This document shows, one piece after another, positions 24,059 through 32,116 of a stretch of DNA of 45,041 bases. The notes beneath the pieces were generated by a model that was given only the letters and a program-made list of their open reading frames with translations, ran no database searches and was not told the DNA's origin. The stretch's first letter is position 1, and the number at the start of each line of letters is the position of its first letter. Origin of the DNA: Clostridia bacterium (GTDB lineage Bacteria; Bacillota; Clostridia; Oscillospirales; CAG-272); NCBI GenBank assembly GCA_017444735.1, contig JAFSWB010000015.1, forward strand, positions 1-45,041. The letters are read 5' to 3'. A program made the translations under genes and the position numbers.

Positions 24059-24997
24059 TTATAACTCCTGTCGTGAATTTGCTTTGTCAAGGAAGGAGAG
24101 CAGCTTCTCCTTAAGCTCCGCGCCTCCCGCGGGGAAAGCGACTCCGTGCTGTCCCGTCTCGGGGACTGCCATCTCTTTTTCCGAGGCGCACGCCCCGAAG
24201 TTTTCCGTTCCCTCGGAGAGCGGGACGGTCCTGTCTTCCTTCCCGTGTATGAAGAAGACGGGGACGGACGCGCGCCGGAGCGCGTCGGGGGCGCTTTTTC
24301 TGATGCTGACGCCGAATTTCGCCTTTGCGTAAAGGCCGATCCACGGCATCATAAGAGAGCCGGGGAGACGGCGCCTTCCGCACTCCGTCATAAGCTGTTT
24401 TTTCGGGGAGGAATACCCGCTGTCGACGACGAGCGCCGTGACCGACTCGGGATCGAACCGGTCGGCGACCGACGAGACGGCGAAAGCGCCCATCGAGAGC
24501 CCGTAAACGACGATCTTTTTCGCCCCGAGCGTCTCCCTCGCGTATTCCGTCCATTTTATGATATCGTCGCCCTCGAGAAGACCGAGGGTCGAATTTTTGC
24601 CGCCCGATCCGTCGTGACCGCGCTGACGGATGAAGAGAAGAGAGTAACCGTTCTCCGCCATCATCCGTCCCTGAATGGGAAAATTGATCTTCGGGGACGC
24701 GCGGTATCCGTGGCAGAAGACGACGACGCGGTCGGACGTCCCGACGACGAGGTCCGCGCCGAGGCGCGTCCCGTCGCGCGCCGTGATCTCAACGCGCCGG
24801 GGGTTTTTCGATTCAATGAAGTTGTAGGCGGCGATCATCTCGCCGAGGTACGGGGTGAAGCGCGGATCGTCCTTCGAGCCGTCCGATCCGAGCGGAGCCA
24901 TTTTGGCAAAGATGAAGTGCGCCGCGGTGAACGCGGGGCCCACGATGAAAACGGCGTACAGGAGGACCGCCGCGGCGGCGATATACAGCGCGATCAC
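24059..24997 (-). CDS. Membrane-anchored alpha/beta hydrolase
   Basis: The 312-residue protein has an N-terminal span (about 3-30), then VVFCHGYRASPKINFP, FIRQRGHDGSGG and the nucleophile elbow YGLSMGAFA (Ser); acid in HGKEDRTVPL and His in TGQHGVAF. This is the BD-FAE/CocE-like hydrolase type seen as YqkD-like proteins. It could release acyl chains from lipids or from carrier-bound intermediates; unproven. GTG start overlaps the stop of the LRAT-PPTase gene. Confidence 0.85.
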   Translation of the reverse strand: MIALYIAAAAVLLYAVFIVGPAFTAAHFIFAKMAPLGSDGSKDDPRFTPYLGEMIAAYNFIESKNPRRVEITARDGTRLGADLVVGTSDRVVVFCHGYRASPKINFPIQGRMMAENGYSLLFIRQRGHDGSGGKNSTLGLLEGDDIIKWTEYARETLGAKKIVVYGLSMGAFAVSSVADRFDPESVTALVVDSGYSSPKKQLMTECGRRRLPGSLMMPWIGLYAKAKFGVSIRKSAPDALRRASVPVFFIHGKEDRTVPLSEGTENFGACASEKEMAVPETGQHGVAFPAGGAELKEKLLSFLDKANSRQEL

Positions 24998-26034
24998 GGG
25001 GCGCCTCCCTCGACCGGCTCGGGGTCGATAAGGCGGATCGCGCCGCCCTCCTCACGGAAGACGAGTACCCTCTCCGAACGGTCGCCGCATACCGAGACGA
25101 CGACGTCGCCGACGCGGTACGTGACGGCGCGGCAAGCCGTCGTATCGACGGCGGACGGGGAGAACGATCCCTTTCCGGTCCTTTTGAATTCCGCTTCCTT
25201 TCTCGTCCAGCAGACGAGGAACGAAGACGGATCGGCCGCGTATTTTTCCTTTTCTTTTTCGGTGAAGAAGCGTTCGCGGAGCTTTTCCGCTTTCTCCCCT
25301 CCGAATTTCCGGTCGAAGTCGGAGACGCTCTCGGCGTCGATCCCGACGGGTCCGTTCGAGACCGCGACGGCGACCGCGCGTCCGGTGTGGGAGAGGGAGA
25401 AGTCGAAGCCGTCGGCGCACCAGCGGCCCTGGGAGGTCTTTCTGAATCTCACGTCGGAGATATCGACGCCGAGGGATCGGCGAAGGGCTTCTCCGAGCAG
25501 CTTCCAATCGGTAAACTTCGCCGCTTTCAGCGACGCGCTGCGGCAGGAGGCGATCTCCTCGCCGCGCTCGGGCGGCGCGACGGGGGCGTACTCCGGGTCG
25601 TCCGGGATCGGGGCGAGGTAGACGTCGCAGATCGGACGGGAGAGCCATCTTTTCCGCGCCTCTTCCTCCACGGAGCACCGGCTGACGCCGAACGCGCACT
25701 CGTTGACGAAGTGCTCGCAGTTGTTGTGGATTATGTTGTAGCCTGTCTCGCCGAGACGGGCGCGCGCCGCGGCGACCGTCTTTTTGGGCGAGCGTTTTCC
25801 GATCTTTTCGCGGAGCGTGTATTCAGCCCGCTCGATTATCGACCCGCACGAGAACGTGTCGGCGTCCGTCGCCGTGACGGTCAGCCTTTCGGGGCGGTCC
25901 CGGTATTCGGGAACGGGCGGCAGCCCGAACGCGATTATTTCGTCTTCCGAGACGAAGACGCCGTAGTGACGGATCGACCCGATCCTGACTCTGACGATAT
26001 CGCCGTACCGGCACTCTCCGGGACGCCACTTCAT
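24994..26034 (-). CDS. LRAT-like domain fused to Sfp-type phosphopantetheinyl transferase
   Basis: The 346-residue protein joins two enzymes. Residues 1-125 are an NlpC/P60-superfamily LRAT domain: His23 in IRHYGVFV and Cys106 in HNNCEHF are the catalytic pair. LRAT-type proteins move acyl groups from phospholipids via a Cys thioester. Residues about 165-335 are a phosphopantetheinyl transferase: SLSHTGRAVAVAV, GIDAE (Asp233, Glu235) and WTRKEAEFK (Trp277, Lys279, Glu280). This half would prime the carrier proteins encoded beside it. Start and stop overlap both neighbours by four bases. The fusion is continuous, with no frameshift signal. Confidence 0.85.
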   Translation of the reverse strand: MKWRPGECRYGDIVRVRIGSIRHYGVFVSEDEIIAFGLPPVPEYRDRPERLTVTATDADTFSCGSIIERAEYTLREKIGKRSPKKTVAAARARLGETGYNIIHNNCEHFVNECAFGVSRCSVEEEARKRWLSRPICDVYLAPIPDDPEYAPVAPPERGEEIASCRSASLKAAKFTDWKLLGEALRRSLGVDISDVRFRKTSQGRWCADGFDFSLSHTGRAVAVAVSNGPVGIDAESVSDFDRKFGGEKAEKLRERFFTEKEKEKYAADPSSFLVCWTRKEAEFKRTGKGSFSPSAVDTTACRAVTYRVGDVVVSVCGDRSERVLVFREEGGAIRLIDPEPVEGGAP

Positions 26035-26276
26035 CCGAGTTTATTCCCTATGTACGTGACGACGTCGCCGAGCGTCGCAAAATCGCCGACGCCGACGTCG
26101 TCAAAGCGGATGCCGAATTCCTCCTCGATCGCGATGACCATATAGAGCATACTGACGGAGGAGAGGCCGACGTCCGTCATGAGGTTCGACTCCTCCGTGA
26201 CGGAGACGGGAGCGGTCCCGTCTCCCGCGGAGGCGAGGATACCGCGCAGTTTTTCGATTATTTCTTCTCTCTTCAT
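26031..26276 (-). CDS. Acyl carrier protein
   Basis: The 81-residue, acidic, four-helix carrier aligns with AcpP: DVGLSSVSMLYMVIAIEEEF corresponds position by position to the E. coli helix-II region. Ser40 is the phosphopantetheine site. The usual Asp before it (DSL) is Ser here (SSV). Overlaps the upstream acyl ligase and the downstream phosphopantetheinyl transferase by four bases each, so the ligase, carrier and priming enzyme are made together. It is likely a dedicated secondary-metabolism carrier, not the housekeeping AcpP. Confidence 0.92.
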   Translation of the reverse strand: MKREEIIEKLRGILASAGDGTAPVSVTEESNLMTDVGLSSVSMLYMVIAIEEEFGIRFDDVGVGDFATLGDVVTYIGNKLG

Positions 26277-27799
26277 GAAAACTTCTTATACCTCACGATC
26301 TTCATCGCCGGCGTTCTCTCGAAGTCGGTCTCCCTGACGGTGATACGGCTGACGCGCGAGAACGGAGGAAGCGTTTCGTTGATCTTTTCGAGCTCCGCGA
26401 CGATAAACGCTCCGCGTTCCTCGGGAGCGACGCCGGAAAGTTCCGACAGACGGGGAACGACCTCGAGCGCGAGGATGCGCCCGCCGAGCTCGTTCTCGTC
26501 CTCGAATACCTGCGAGTCCTGAATGAACGGAGCCGCGTTGAAGCGCGCCTCGACCTCGGCGGGGGAGACGTTCTCTCCGCTCGGGAGAACGATGATCTCC
26601 TTCGTCCGTCCGGTGATGTACAGATATCCGTCCTCGTCGATCCGGCAGAGGTCGCCGGTCCTGAACCATCCGTCCTCGTACGCATCCTCTCCGGCGCCGC
26701 CGACGTAGCCGAGCATCATATTGCGGCCCTTCAGGAGCAGCTCGCCGTCGTCGTTGACGCGGATCGACTGATGCGGGAACGGGATGCCGACCGACTCCGG
26801 CTTCGACACGCTCTCGGGGTTGCCCGAGACGAGGTTCGCCGACTCGGTGAGGCCGTATCCGGCGAGGAGCTTGACTCCGATCTTGTCGTATTCCCCGATG
26901 AGGAACGGAGAGACGGGGGCGGCGCCGCAGATTATCGTTTTAAGGTCGTCCCCGAGCATATTTTTTCCGAATTTCCGCGACAGGTTGAGCGCCATTTCCG
27001 CGAGCGCCGGGACCATTACCATGATCGTGGGGCGGAAGACGGCGACGTCGCGGAACATATCCTTGTTGTTGCGGCAGATAAAGAGCGTGCTCCCCGTGTA
27101 GAGAGACGTCATGAGATTCCTTATGAGCCCGAAGACGTGAGTCAGCGGGAGGATGAGAAGGTATCTCTGACCGAAGACGTCGGGATAGCCGTAGCACCCG
27201 TTGACGGTCCCCTGCATAACGGCGTCGTTCGAGAGGACGGCGCCCTTGCTCTTTCCCGTCGTGCCTCCGGTGAAGACGACGGCGCACGGGTCGTCGGGCG
27301 ACGCGGAGACGGCGTCCGCCGCCTCGTCCGCGGCGTCGTCGGTCTTTATGAGGGCGACGTCGGGGCGGCGCTCCCTCACGACCGCGAGGCGGTCCGCGAG
27401 GGATCCGTCGTATACGATCGCTCCCGTCTCCGTTATCATCGAACAGCCGAAGACGGTCGGGGCGTCGAGGTGGGGCGGGAGGGCGACCGCGGCGTGACCG
27501 GACGTCACGGCGGCGATGAACGCCTTCACGAATCCGTATGAATTCGGGGCGAGGATACCGATCTTTTTATCCTTCGGGATATCCGAGAAGAGCGCGCGCA
27601 TCCGGGCGGCGTCCTCCTCGAGGCGGGCGAACGTGACCGTCTCATCGCCGTCGATCACGGCGACGCGGTCGGCGTATCCGAAAATACAGTTCTGCCACAT
27701 CTCCGTGACGGTCCCGTATTCGCGGATCTTCTCGAACTGCTCCGCGTCGGTGTACTTTCTGAACAGATCTCTTGTCTCAAAATCGTAGTATTTCGGCAT
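26273..27799 (-). CDS. Acyl-adenylate-forming ligase (AMP-binding)
   Basis: The 508-residue ANL-family enzyme has a canonical phosphate loop FTGGTTGKSKG (177-187), LPLTHVFGL, GYGLTESANL, GWFRTGDLCRID, TGRTKEIIVLPSGENVSP and the catalytic Lys500 in TPAMKIVRYK. It should activate a fatty or aryl acid as acyl-AMP. Adjacent genes suggest loading onto the acyl carrier protein downstream rather than CoA, but the acceptor is inference. The ATG follows AAGGGAG. Confidence 0.88.
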   Translation of the reverse strand: MPKYYDFETRDLFRKYTDAEQFEKIREYGTVTEMWQNCIFGYADRVAVIDGDETVTFARLEEDAARMRALFSDIPKDKKIGILAPNSYGFVKAFIAAVTSGHAAVALPPHLDAPTVFGCSMITETGAIVYDGSLADRLAVVRERRPDVALIKTDDAADEAADAVSASPDDPCAVVFTGGTTGKSKGAVLSNDAVMQGTVNGCYGYPDVFGQRYLLILPLTHVFGLIRNLMTSLYTGSTLFICRNNKDMFRDVAVFRPTIMVMVPALAEMALNLSRKFGKNMLGDDLKTIICGAAPVSPFLIGEYDKIGVKLLAGYGLTESANLVSGNPESVSKPESVGIPFPHQSIRVNDDGELLLKGRNMMLGYVGGAGEDAYEDGWFRTGDLCRIDEDGYLYITGRTKEIIVLPSGENVSPAEVEARFNAAPFIQDSQVFEDENELGGRILALEVVPRLSELSGVAPEERGAFIVAELEKINETLPPFSRVSRITVRETDFERTPAMKIVRYKKFS

Positions 27800-27811
27800 A
27801 TCGGGTCTCCC

Positions 27812-28450
27812 TTATACCAGCGTTTTCAAAAATTCTTCCTTGTCGCGCACTTCGCGGGCGATCTTTTCGATCGTCGCGAAGGACGGGGCTTCCGCGTATT
27901 CGGCGGCGACGTCGATCGGCTCGCCGATCGCGAACCGCGCTCTCTGCCACACGCTCTTTCTCGGCTTGACGTAGACGGGGACGATCGGGACCTTCGCCCG
28001 GAGCGCCATCAGCGCCATCCCGGATTTGAACGCGCCGAGCTCGCCCGTTTTTTCCTCCTCGGCGATGCGCCCCTCCGGGAACATCGAGACGAGCGACCCC
28101 TCGAGAAGAGCGTCCGTTATCGCGCGAAGGGAGGAGACGTTGAAATTCTCCCTGTCGATCGGGATGCAGAGGAACGCCCGGAACAGAAGGCGCGCGCGGG
28201 ACTCGAAAAACTCCTTCCCGCAGATGAAACGGTGGCGTCTGTACCACACGGCGAACATCACGTAGAGCGGATCGAAAAATCCGTAGTGGTTCGCCGCGAC
28301 GAGCGCGCCGCCCCTGATCCTCTTTTTCGCCTTTTCCGATTCGTATACCCATTTCGGCCTGAAAAGGAGAAGACCGGGCAGCCCCGCGGTGAGCTTGACG
28401 AAATCGTAAAACAGATACCTCGGCGAGAACAGCTTATTTTTTTTCTTCAT
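27812..28450 (-). CDS. PlsC-like acyltransferase 1
   Basis: The 212-residue protein of the glycerolphosphate acyltransferase family has NHYGFFDP (His-x4-Asp catalytic motif), then CIPIDRENFN and FPEGRI substrate motifs. PlsC uses acyl-ACP or acyl-CoA to acylate lysophosphatidate. It lies between a second PlsC-like gene and an acyl ligase and overlaps the former by 17 bases. Two divergent copies suggest a specialised acceptor or chain type. Confidence 0.88.
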   Translation of the reverse strand: MKKKNKLFSPRYLFYDFVKLTAGLPGLLLFRPKWVYESEKAKKRIRGGALVAANHYGFFDPLYVMFAVWYRRHRFICGKEFFESRARLLFRAFLCIPIDRENFNVSSLRAITDALLEGSLVSMFPEGRIAEEEKTGELGAFKSGMALMALRAKVPIVPVYVKPRKSVWQRARFAIGEPIDVAAEYAEAPSFATIEKIAREVRDKEEFLKTLV

Positions 28451-29075
28451 TGAGCTTGTTTTCCAGTTCGATTATCCGCTCCCGGAGCTTCCGGGAGACG
28501 TTGATGAGGTCTTCTTTTTCTCCGGCGTTTTTGTCGGAGAGACAGCGGACGTCGATCGGCTCGCCGATCATGACGTGCGCTCTCTTCCTTCCGAAGTACG
28601 AGCCGTCCGTCACGACGGGTATCACCGGGACGCCGGAGCGGAGCGCGATGAACGCGGCGCTCGTCTTGAATTCGAGCGGCCTTTCCTCGCCGGGGCGCGG
28701 CAGGCGGCTCTCCGGGAAGATGCCGACGACGCCTCCGCGGCGCAGGATGTCCTCGGACTTCGCGACGAAGGAGAAATTGAACCCGTCGCGGTCGACGAAG
28801 ATTCCGCCGAGCATCCTGAGAAAGAGCCCGAGAAATCTTTTTTTGAACAGGACCTCCGCCATCTGGAAGCGGAGCGTCCGCGAGAAGAAGACGAACATCC
28901 AGACCGCGTAGTCGAAGACGGACGTGTGATTCGAGATTATGATCGCCGGACCCCTGATCCGCCGGGAGCACTTTTCCGTTTCGCGGTGGATCTTCGTGCG
29001 GAAGCAGAAGAACTGAACGGGCCAGCCGGTGATCTTGACGAAGGCGGTAAAGAGCCGAATAAGCAAATCAGACAC
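28434..29075 (-). CDS. PlsC-like acyltransferase 2
   Basis: A protein of 213 residues with NHTSVFDY (His-x4-Asp), GGIFVDRDGFN and FPESRL; the common FPEG has Ser in place of Gly, an atypical third motif. GTG start overlaps the stop of the upstream ligase-carrier gene. Roughly similar in length and order of motifs to its neighbour, but diverged strongly, consistent with an old duplication or separate recruitment. Confidence 0.86.
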   Translation of the reverse strand: MSDLLIRLFTAFVKITGWPVQFFCFRTKIHRETEKCSRRIRGPAIIISNHTSVFDYAVWMFVFFSRTLRFQMAEVLFKKRFLGLFLRMLGGIFVDRDGFNFSFVAKSEDILRRGGVVGIFPESRLPRPGEERPLEFKTSAAFIALRSGVPVIPVVTDGSYFGRKRAHVMIGEPIDVRCLSDKNAGEKEDLINVSRKLRERIIELENKLNEEKK

Positions 29076-30987
29076 CCCCGGAACGAGTTATATACTCCGA
29101 GAGGGAGCGGACGGTCACGGGACCGCTTTTCTCCTCCCCGGGCATCGGCACGCCGAATTCCGAGGTGATCGCGGTCATCATGGCGAAATAGTCGATGCTC
29201 GTGCCTCCGCAGTCGAGGAAGAAGTCGGCGTCCGGCGCGATCTCTTCGTCCTCTCTGCCGAGCGCCGCGGCGAAATGAGTCCTGACTCGGGCGGCGAGGG
29301 CGTCGAGCTCTCCGCCGTCGTCCCTGTCCGTGAGGCGCTTTTCGGGGAGCTTGCCGTCGCGATACTCCGCCGAAAGCCGTCTGCGGTTGAGCTTGAATTC
29401 GTCGGCGTTGAGAAGAGGCGCCGTGATATACGCGACGCGGCTTATCATGGACGAGAGGCCCGAGGAGGCGATCTTTTCCCTCGTTTCCGCGTCGATCGCG
29501 GAGAGTTTTTCTCTCGTCGCGAAGGGACCGACCTCGACGAGGAGGACCGTTTTTTCGCCGTCCGGCGTCGGAACGCCGACGAGACAGACGCGGGGCGATC
29601 CCGACGGGGCGACGAGAGGCTCGATAAGGTTCGGGTTGAGGTTTTCGCCCTCCGGTCCGACGATGAGATCGTCGCGCCGTCCCTCGATCCTGTAGTGACC
29701 GTCCTCGCACACGGCGAGATCGCGGGTGGAGAACCAGCCCTCCGTCTTCTTTTTGACCCCGCCCTCGATGATATACCGGGCGACGACGCCTCCCCTGACG
29801 AGGAGCTCGCCGTCTTCGCCGATCCTGTATTCCGCGTTCTTCATCGGCTCGCCGACGAAGCGGCCGAGAAGGTATTTCTTCTTTCCGGACGTCTCAAACG
29901 ACGTGATCCCGATCTCTGTCATTCCGTACCCGTCGGCGAGACGGTAACCGACGGCGTTGAAGAAGCGCATTACCCCTGCGGGAACGGCGGAGCCGCCCGT
30001 TATCATGAAGCGGACGCTGTCGCCGAAGAGATTGTCGCGCACCTCGCGGAAAGCGACGCGCGAGAACGCCCGCGAGACGCCGTCCGGGAGCTTTTCCCAG
30101 AGTCTGACGGCGCGGAGGAACTTATTTTCGGTCTTTTCCCCGCGCGCTTTTATCGTTTTCATGGCCGCGGAGTACGTTTTTTCCCAGAAGAGGGGAACTG
30201 CGAAGATATGGGTGACGCGGTGGCGTCTTATCGTGTTGACGATCGTCTCCGGCGAGAGGTCCGCGAGGTGGACGAACGTGCGCGAGAAAAAGGCGAACCA
30301 GATATAGACGGCGATGAGGCCGAAGACGTGGTAAAACGGAAGAAAATCGAGGAGCTTGAGCGAGCCGCCGCAGTGCTTCTTGACGACGCGGCACCGCTTT
30401 ATAAGGTCGGCGCTCCCGATGATCTGACAGTAGAATTCCTCCGCCGTGAACGCGCAAATTTTGACGTTTTCGGTCGTGCCGGAGGACATGACGAGGATCT
30501 CTCCGCCGAAATCGCCGGGCTCGACGGGCGCCCCGGCGGAAAGAGACGCCGGGTCGACGCGGAGAAGACCGAAATCGCGCTTTTCCGAGATGACGGCGGA
30601 GGCGCCGACGGTCCGGAGCGCGTCCCGGAGCGTCCCGTCGGGGAGACGCAGATTGAGGAGGAGGGGGGAGAACCCGGCGGCGAGCGCCGCCCAGAACGAC
30701 TCGATCCAAAGGAGAGAATTCTCCATACAGAGCCCGATCACGCCGCCCTCGCGGCCCGGAAGCGCGGCGCGGAGCGCGCCCGCCATGACGAGTATCCTGT
30801 CGCGCGACTCGCCGTACGTCGTCTTTTTTATGCGGTAGCCCTCGCTCGCCTCGTACATGATGTTTTCTCTTTCCGAGAACATGAGGTCGAACATCGTCGC
30901 GAAGGTCTTCGGCGAGGAGGCGAAACGGGCGAGCTTTGCGTTTACGTAGGCGTTGATCGTTTTATACCCGCCGAGGCCGTAATCCAT
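29068..30987 (-). CDS. Adenylate-forming enzyme with C-terminal carrier domain
   Basis: The 639-residue protein has an ANL domain (about 20-550) and a carrier domain (about 560-635) with DCGGTSIDYF, Ser597 being the phosphopantetheine site. Adenylation motifs include GYGMTEIG and EGRRDDLIVGPEGENLNP, and a Lys in DEFKLNRR. Two motifs are atypical: the phosphate loop reads SSGTTENVK (168-176) instead of SGTTGxPKG, and the TGD motif reads STRDL. Start chosen for GGAG eight bases upstream and for the promoter; earlier in-frame ATGs are too near the predicted transcription start. First gene of the operon. Confidence 0.85.
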   Translation of the reverse strand: MDYGLGGYKTINAYVNAKLARFASSPKTFATMFDLMFSERENIMYEASEGYRIKKTTYGESRDRILVMAGALRAALPGREGGVIGLCMENSLLWIESFWAALAAGFSPLLLNLRLPDGTLRDALRTVGASAVISEKRDFGLLRVDPASLSAGAPVEPGDFGGEILVMSSGTTENVKICAFTAEEFYCQIIGSADLIKRCRVVKKHCGGSLKLLDFLPFYHVFGLIAVYIWFAFFSRTFVHLADLSPETIVNTIRRHRVTHIFAVPLFWEKTYSAAMKTIKARGEKTENKFLRAVRLWEKLPDGVSRAFSRVAFREVRDNLFGDSVRFMITGGSAVPAGVMRFFNAVGYRLADGYGMTEIGITSFETSGKKKYLLGRFVGEPMKNAEYRIGEDGELLVRGGVVARYIIEGGVKKKTEGWFSTRDLAVCEDGHYRIEGRRDDLIVGPEGENLNPNLIEPLVAPSGSPRVCLVGVPTPDGEKTVLLVEVGPFATREKLSAIDAETREKIASSGLSSMISRVAYITAPLLNADEFKLNRRRLSAEYRDGKLPEKRLTDRDDGGELDALAARVRTHFAAALGREDEEIAPDADFFLDCGGTSIDYFAMMTAITSEFGVPMPGEEKSGPVTVRSLSEYITRSGGV

Positions 30988-31039
30988 AAGAAAAACTCCG
31001 AATGAAGCGCGAAAGACGCCGCTTGACATTATTTGATAT

Positions 31040-31068
31040 ATTGTAACATATTGAGACGCGAAATGCAA
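31040..31068 (-). promoter_or_regulatory. Sigma-A promoter of the acyl operon
   Basis: On the minus strand TTGCAT, 17-base spacer, TACAAT with an extended -10 TG. Predicted start near 31034 leaves about 45 bases of leader. It may serve the whole minus-strand block down to 19 kb or further. Confidence 0.7.
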
Positions 31069-31241
31069 TATTCAGAAGCGTAACGCACTTTAATTATATT
31101 ATTCTTGACGCGGAAGTATTTTCCGGGTCTTTGTCCGCTCCTCCGGCTCGTTTTTCCGGGCGCGGGATTTACCGCGCGCCGAAGGATCGAGCGAATCATT
31201 CCGCGTTCCGCGCGCCGCGCCCCGCAAGGGATCTCGGCGGG

Positions 31242-31270
31242 TTGAATTGTTCTTCGATTTATGGTACAAT
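31242..31270 (+). promoter_or_regulatory. Sigma-A promoter of the lipoprotein gene
   Basis: TTGAAT, 17-base spacer, TACAAT with an extended -10 TG, divergent from the acyl-operon promoter. Confidence 0.7.
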
Positions 31271-31304
31271 TAAAAGACAATATCATCCGGAGGGATCATC
31301 TTTT

Positions 31305-32048
31305 ATGAAAAAGACACTGACGCTGACGGCGGCGGCCGCCGTCCTTCTGGCGTTTATATCGGGGTGCGCGCGAACGTCCTCTCCGGGATCGCTCGAGACC
31401 GCCCCGTCGATCTTCACGAGCGCGGAAACGGAAACGGCGTCCGTGACGGAAACGGAGACCGGGACCGAGCCGACCGACGAGACGGACGCCGGGACGGAAG
31501 AGACCGCGAAGGCGAGCGACTTCGTCTGGAAGCGCGACGCGGACGGCAAAGTCTGGCTCGACGCTTACGTCGGAGTCTTCTCCTACGTCGCCGTTCCGGC
31601 GACGGTCCCCGAAACGGGCGAGGAAGTGACCGGGATCGACGCCTGGGCGTTCAGGGACAACGCGAACCTCAAGAAGGTCGTCATTCCCGAGGGAGTGACC
31701 GAGATCGGAAAGGGCGCGTTCATGTACTGCGCCGCGCTCGAGGAGGTCAAGCTCCCCTCCTCTCTCAAAACGCTCGGCTCGCAGGCGTTTTACCGCTGCG
31801 AGAGTCTGAAGACCGCGACGGTCCCCGAGGGCGTGACGGAGCTCGACTACGCCCAGTTCATGCTCTGCACGTCGCTCACCGAGGTGAATCTGCCGTCGAC
31901 GCTCGCAAAGATCGGCGACGACGCTTTCTTCAGGTGCGACGCTCTCGTGACGATCAATTTCAGCGGGGGCTGGGACAAGTGGAACGCGATCGAATTCGGA
32001 AACAACGCGCTTCCGCAGTATTATCACTCGATAAACTGTCTGGGGTAG
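31305..32048 (+). CDS. BspA-like leucine-rich repeat lipoprotein
   Basis: The 247-residue protein has a lipoprotein signal (lipobox FISGC, Cys21), a Thr/Glu-rich linker (about 25-75) and about five LRR_5 repeats of the form IPEGVTEIGKGAFMYCAALEE. These domains are common surface modules of gut Clostridia that mediate adhesion or protein contacts. The ATG follows CGGAGGG. It lies directly ahead of the SLH gene, whose start is 69 bases downstream, so the two may be co-transcribed. Confidence 0.9.
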   Translation: MKKTLTLTAAAAVLLAFISGCARTSSPGSLETAPSIFTSAETETASVTETETGTEPTDETDAGTEETAKASDFVWKRDADGKVWLDAYVGVFSYVAVPATVPETGEEVTGIDAWAFRDNANLKKVVIPEGVTEIGKGAFMYCAALEEVKLPSSLKTLGSQAFYRCESLKTATVPEGVTELDYAQFMLCTSLTEVNLPSTLAKIGDDAFFRCDALVTINFSGGWDKWNAIEFGNNALPQYYHSINCLG

Positions 32049-32116
32049 CCCGGATTTTACCGACTTCGCCGTTTTTCTTTGAAGTTTCCCGATAAAGAAA
32101 AAAAGGAGAGACGAAA

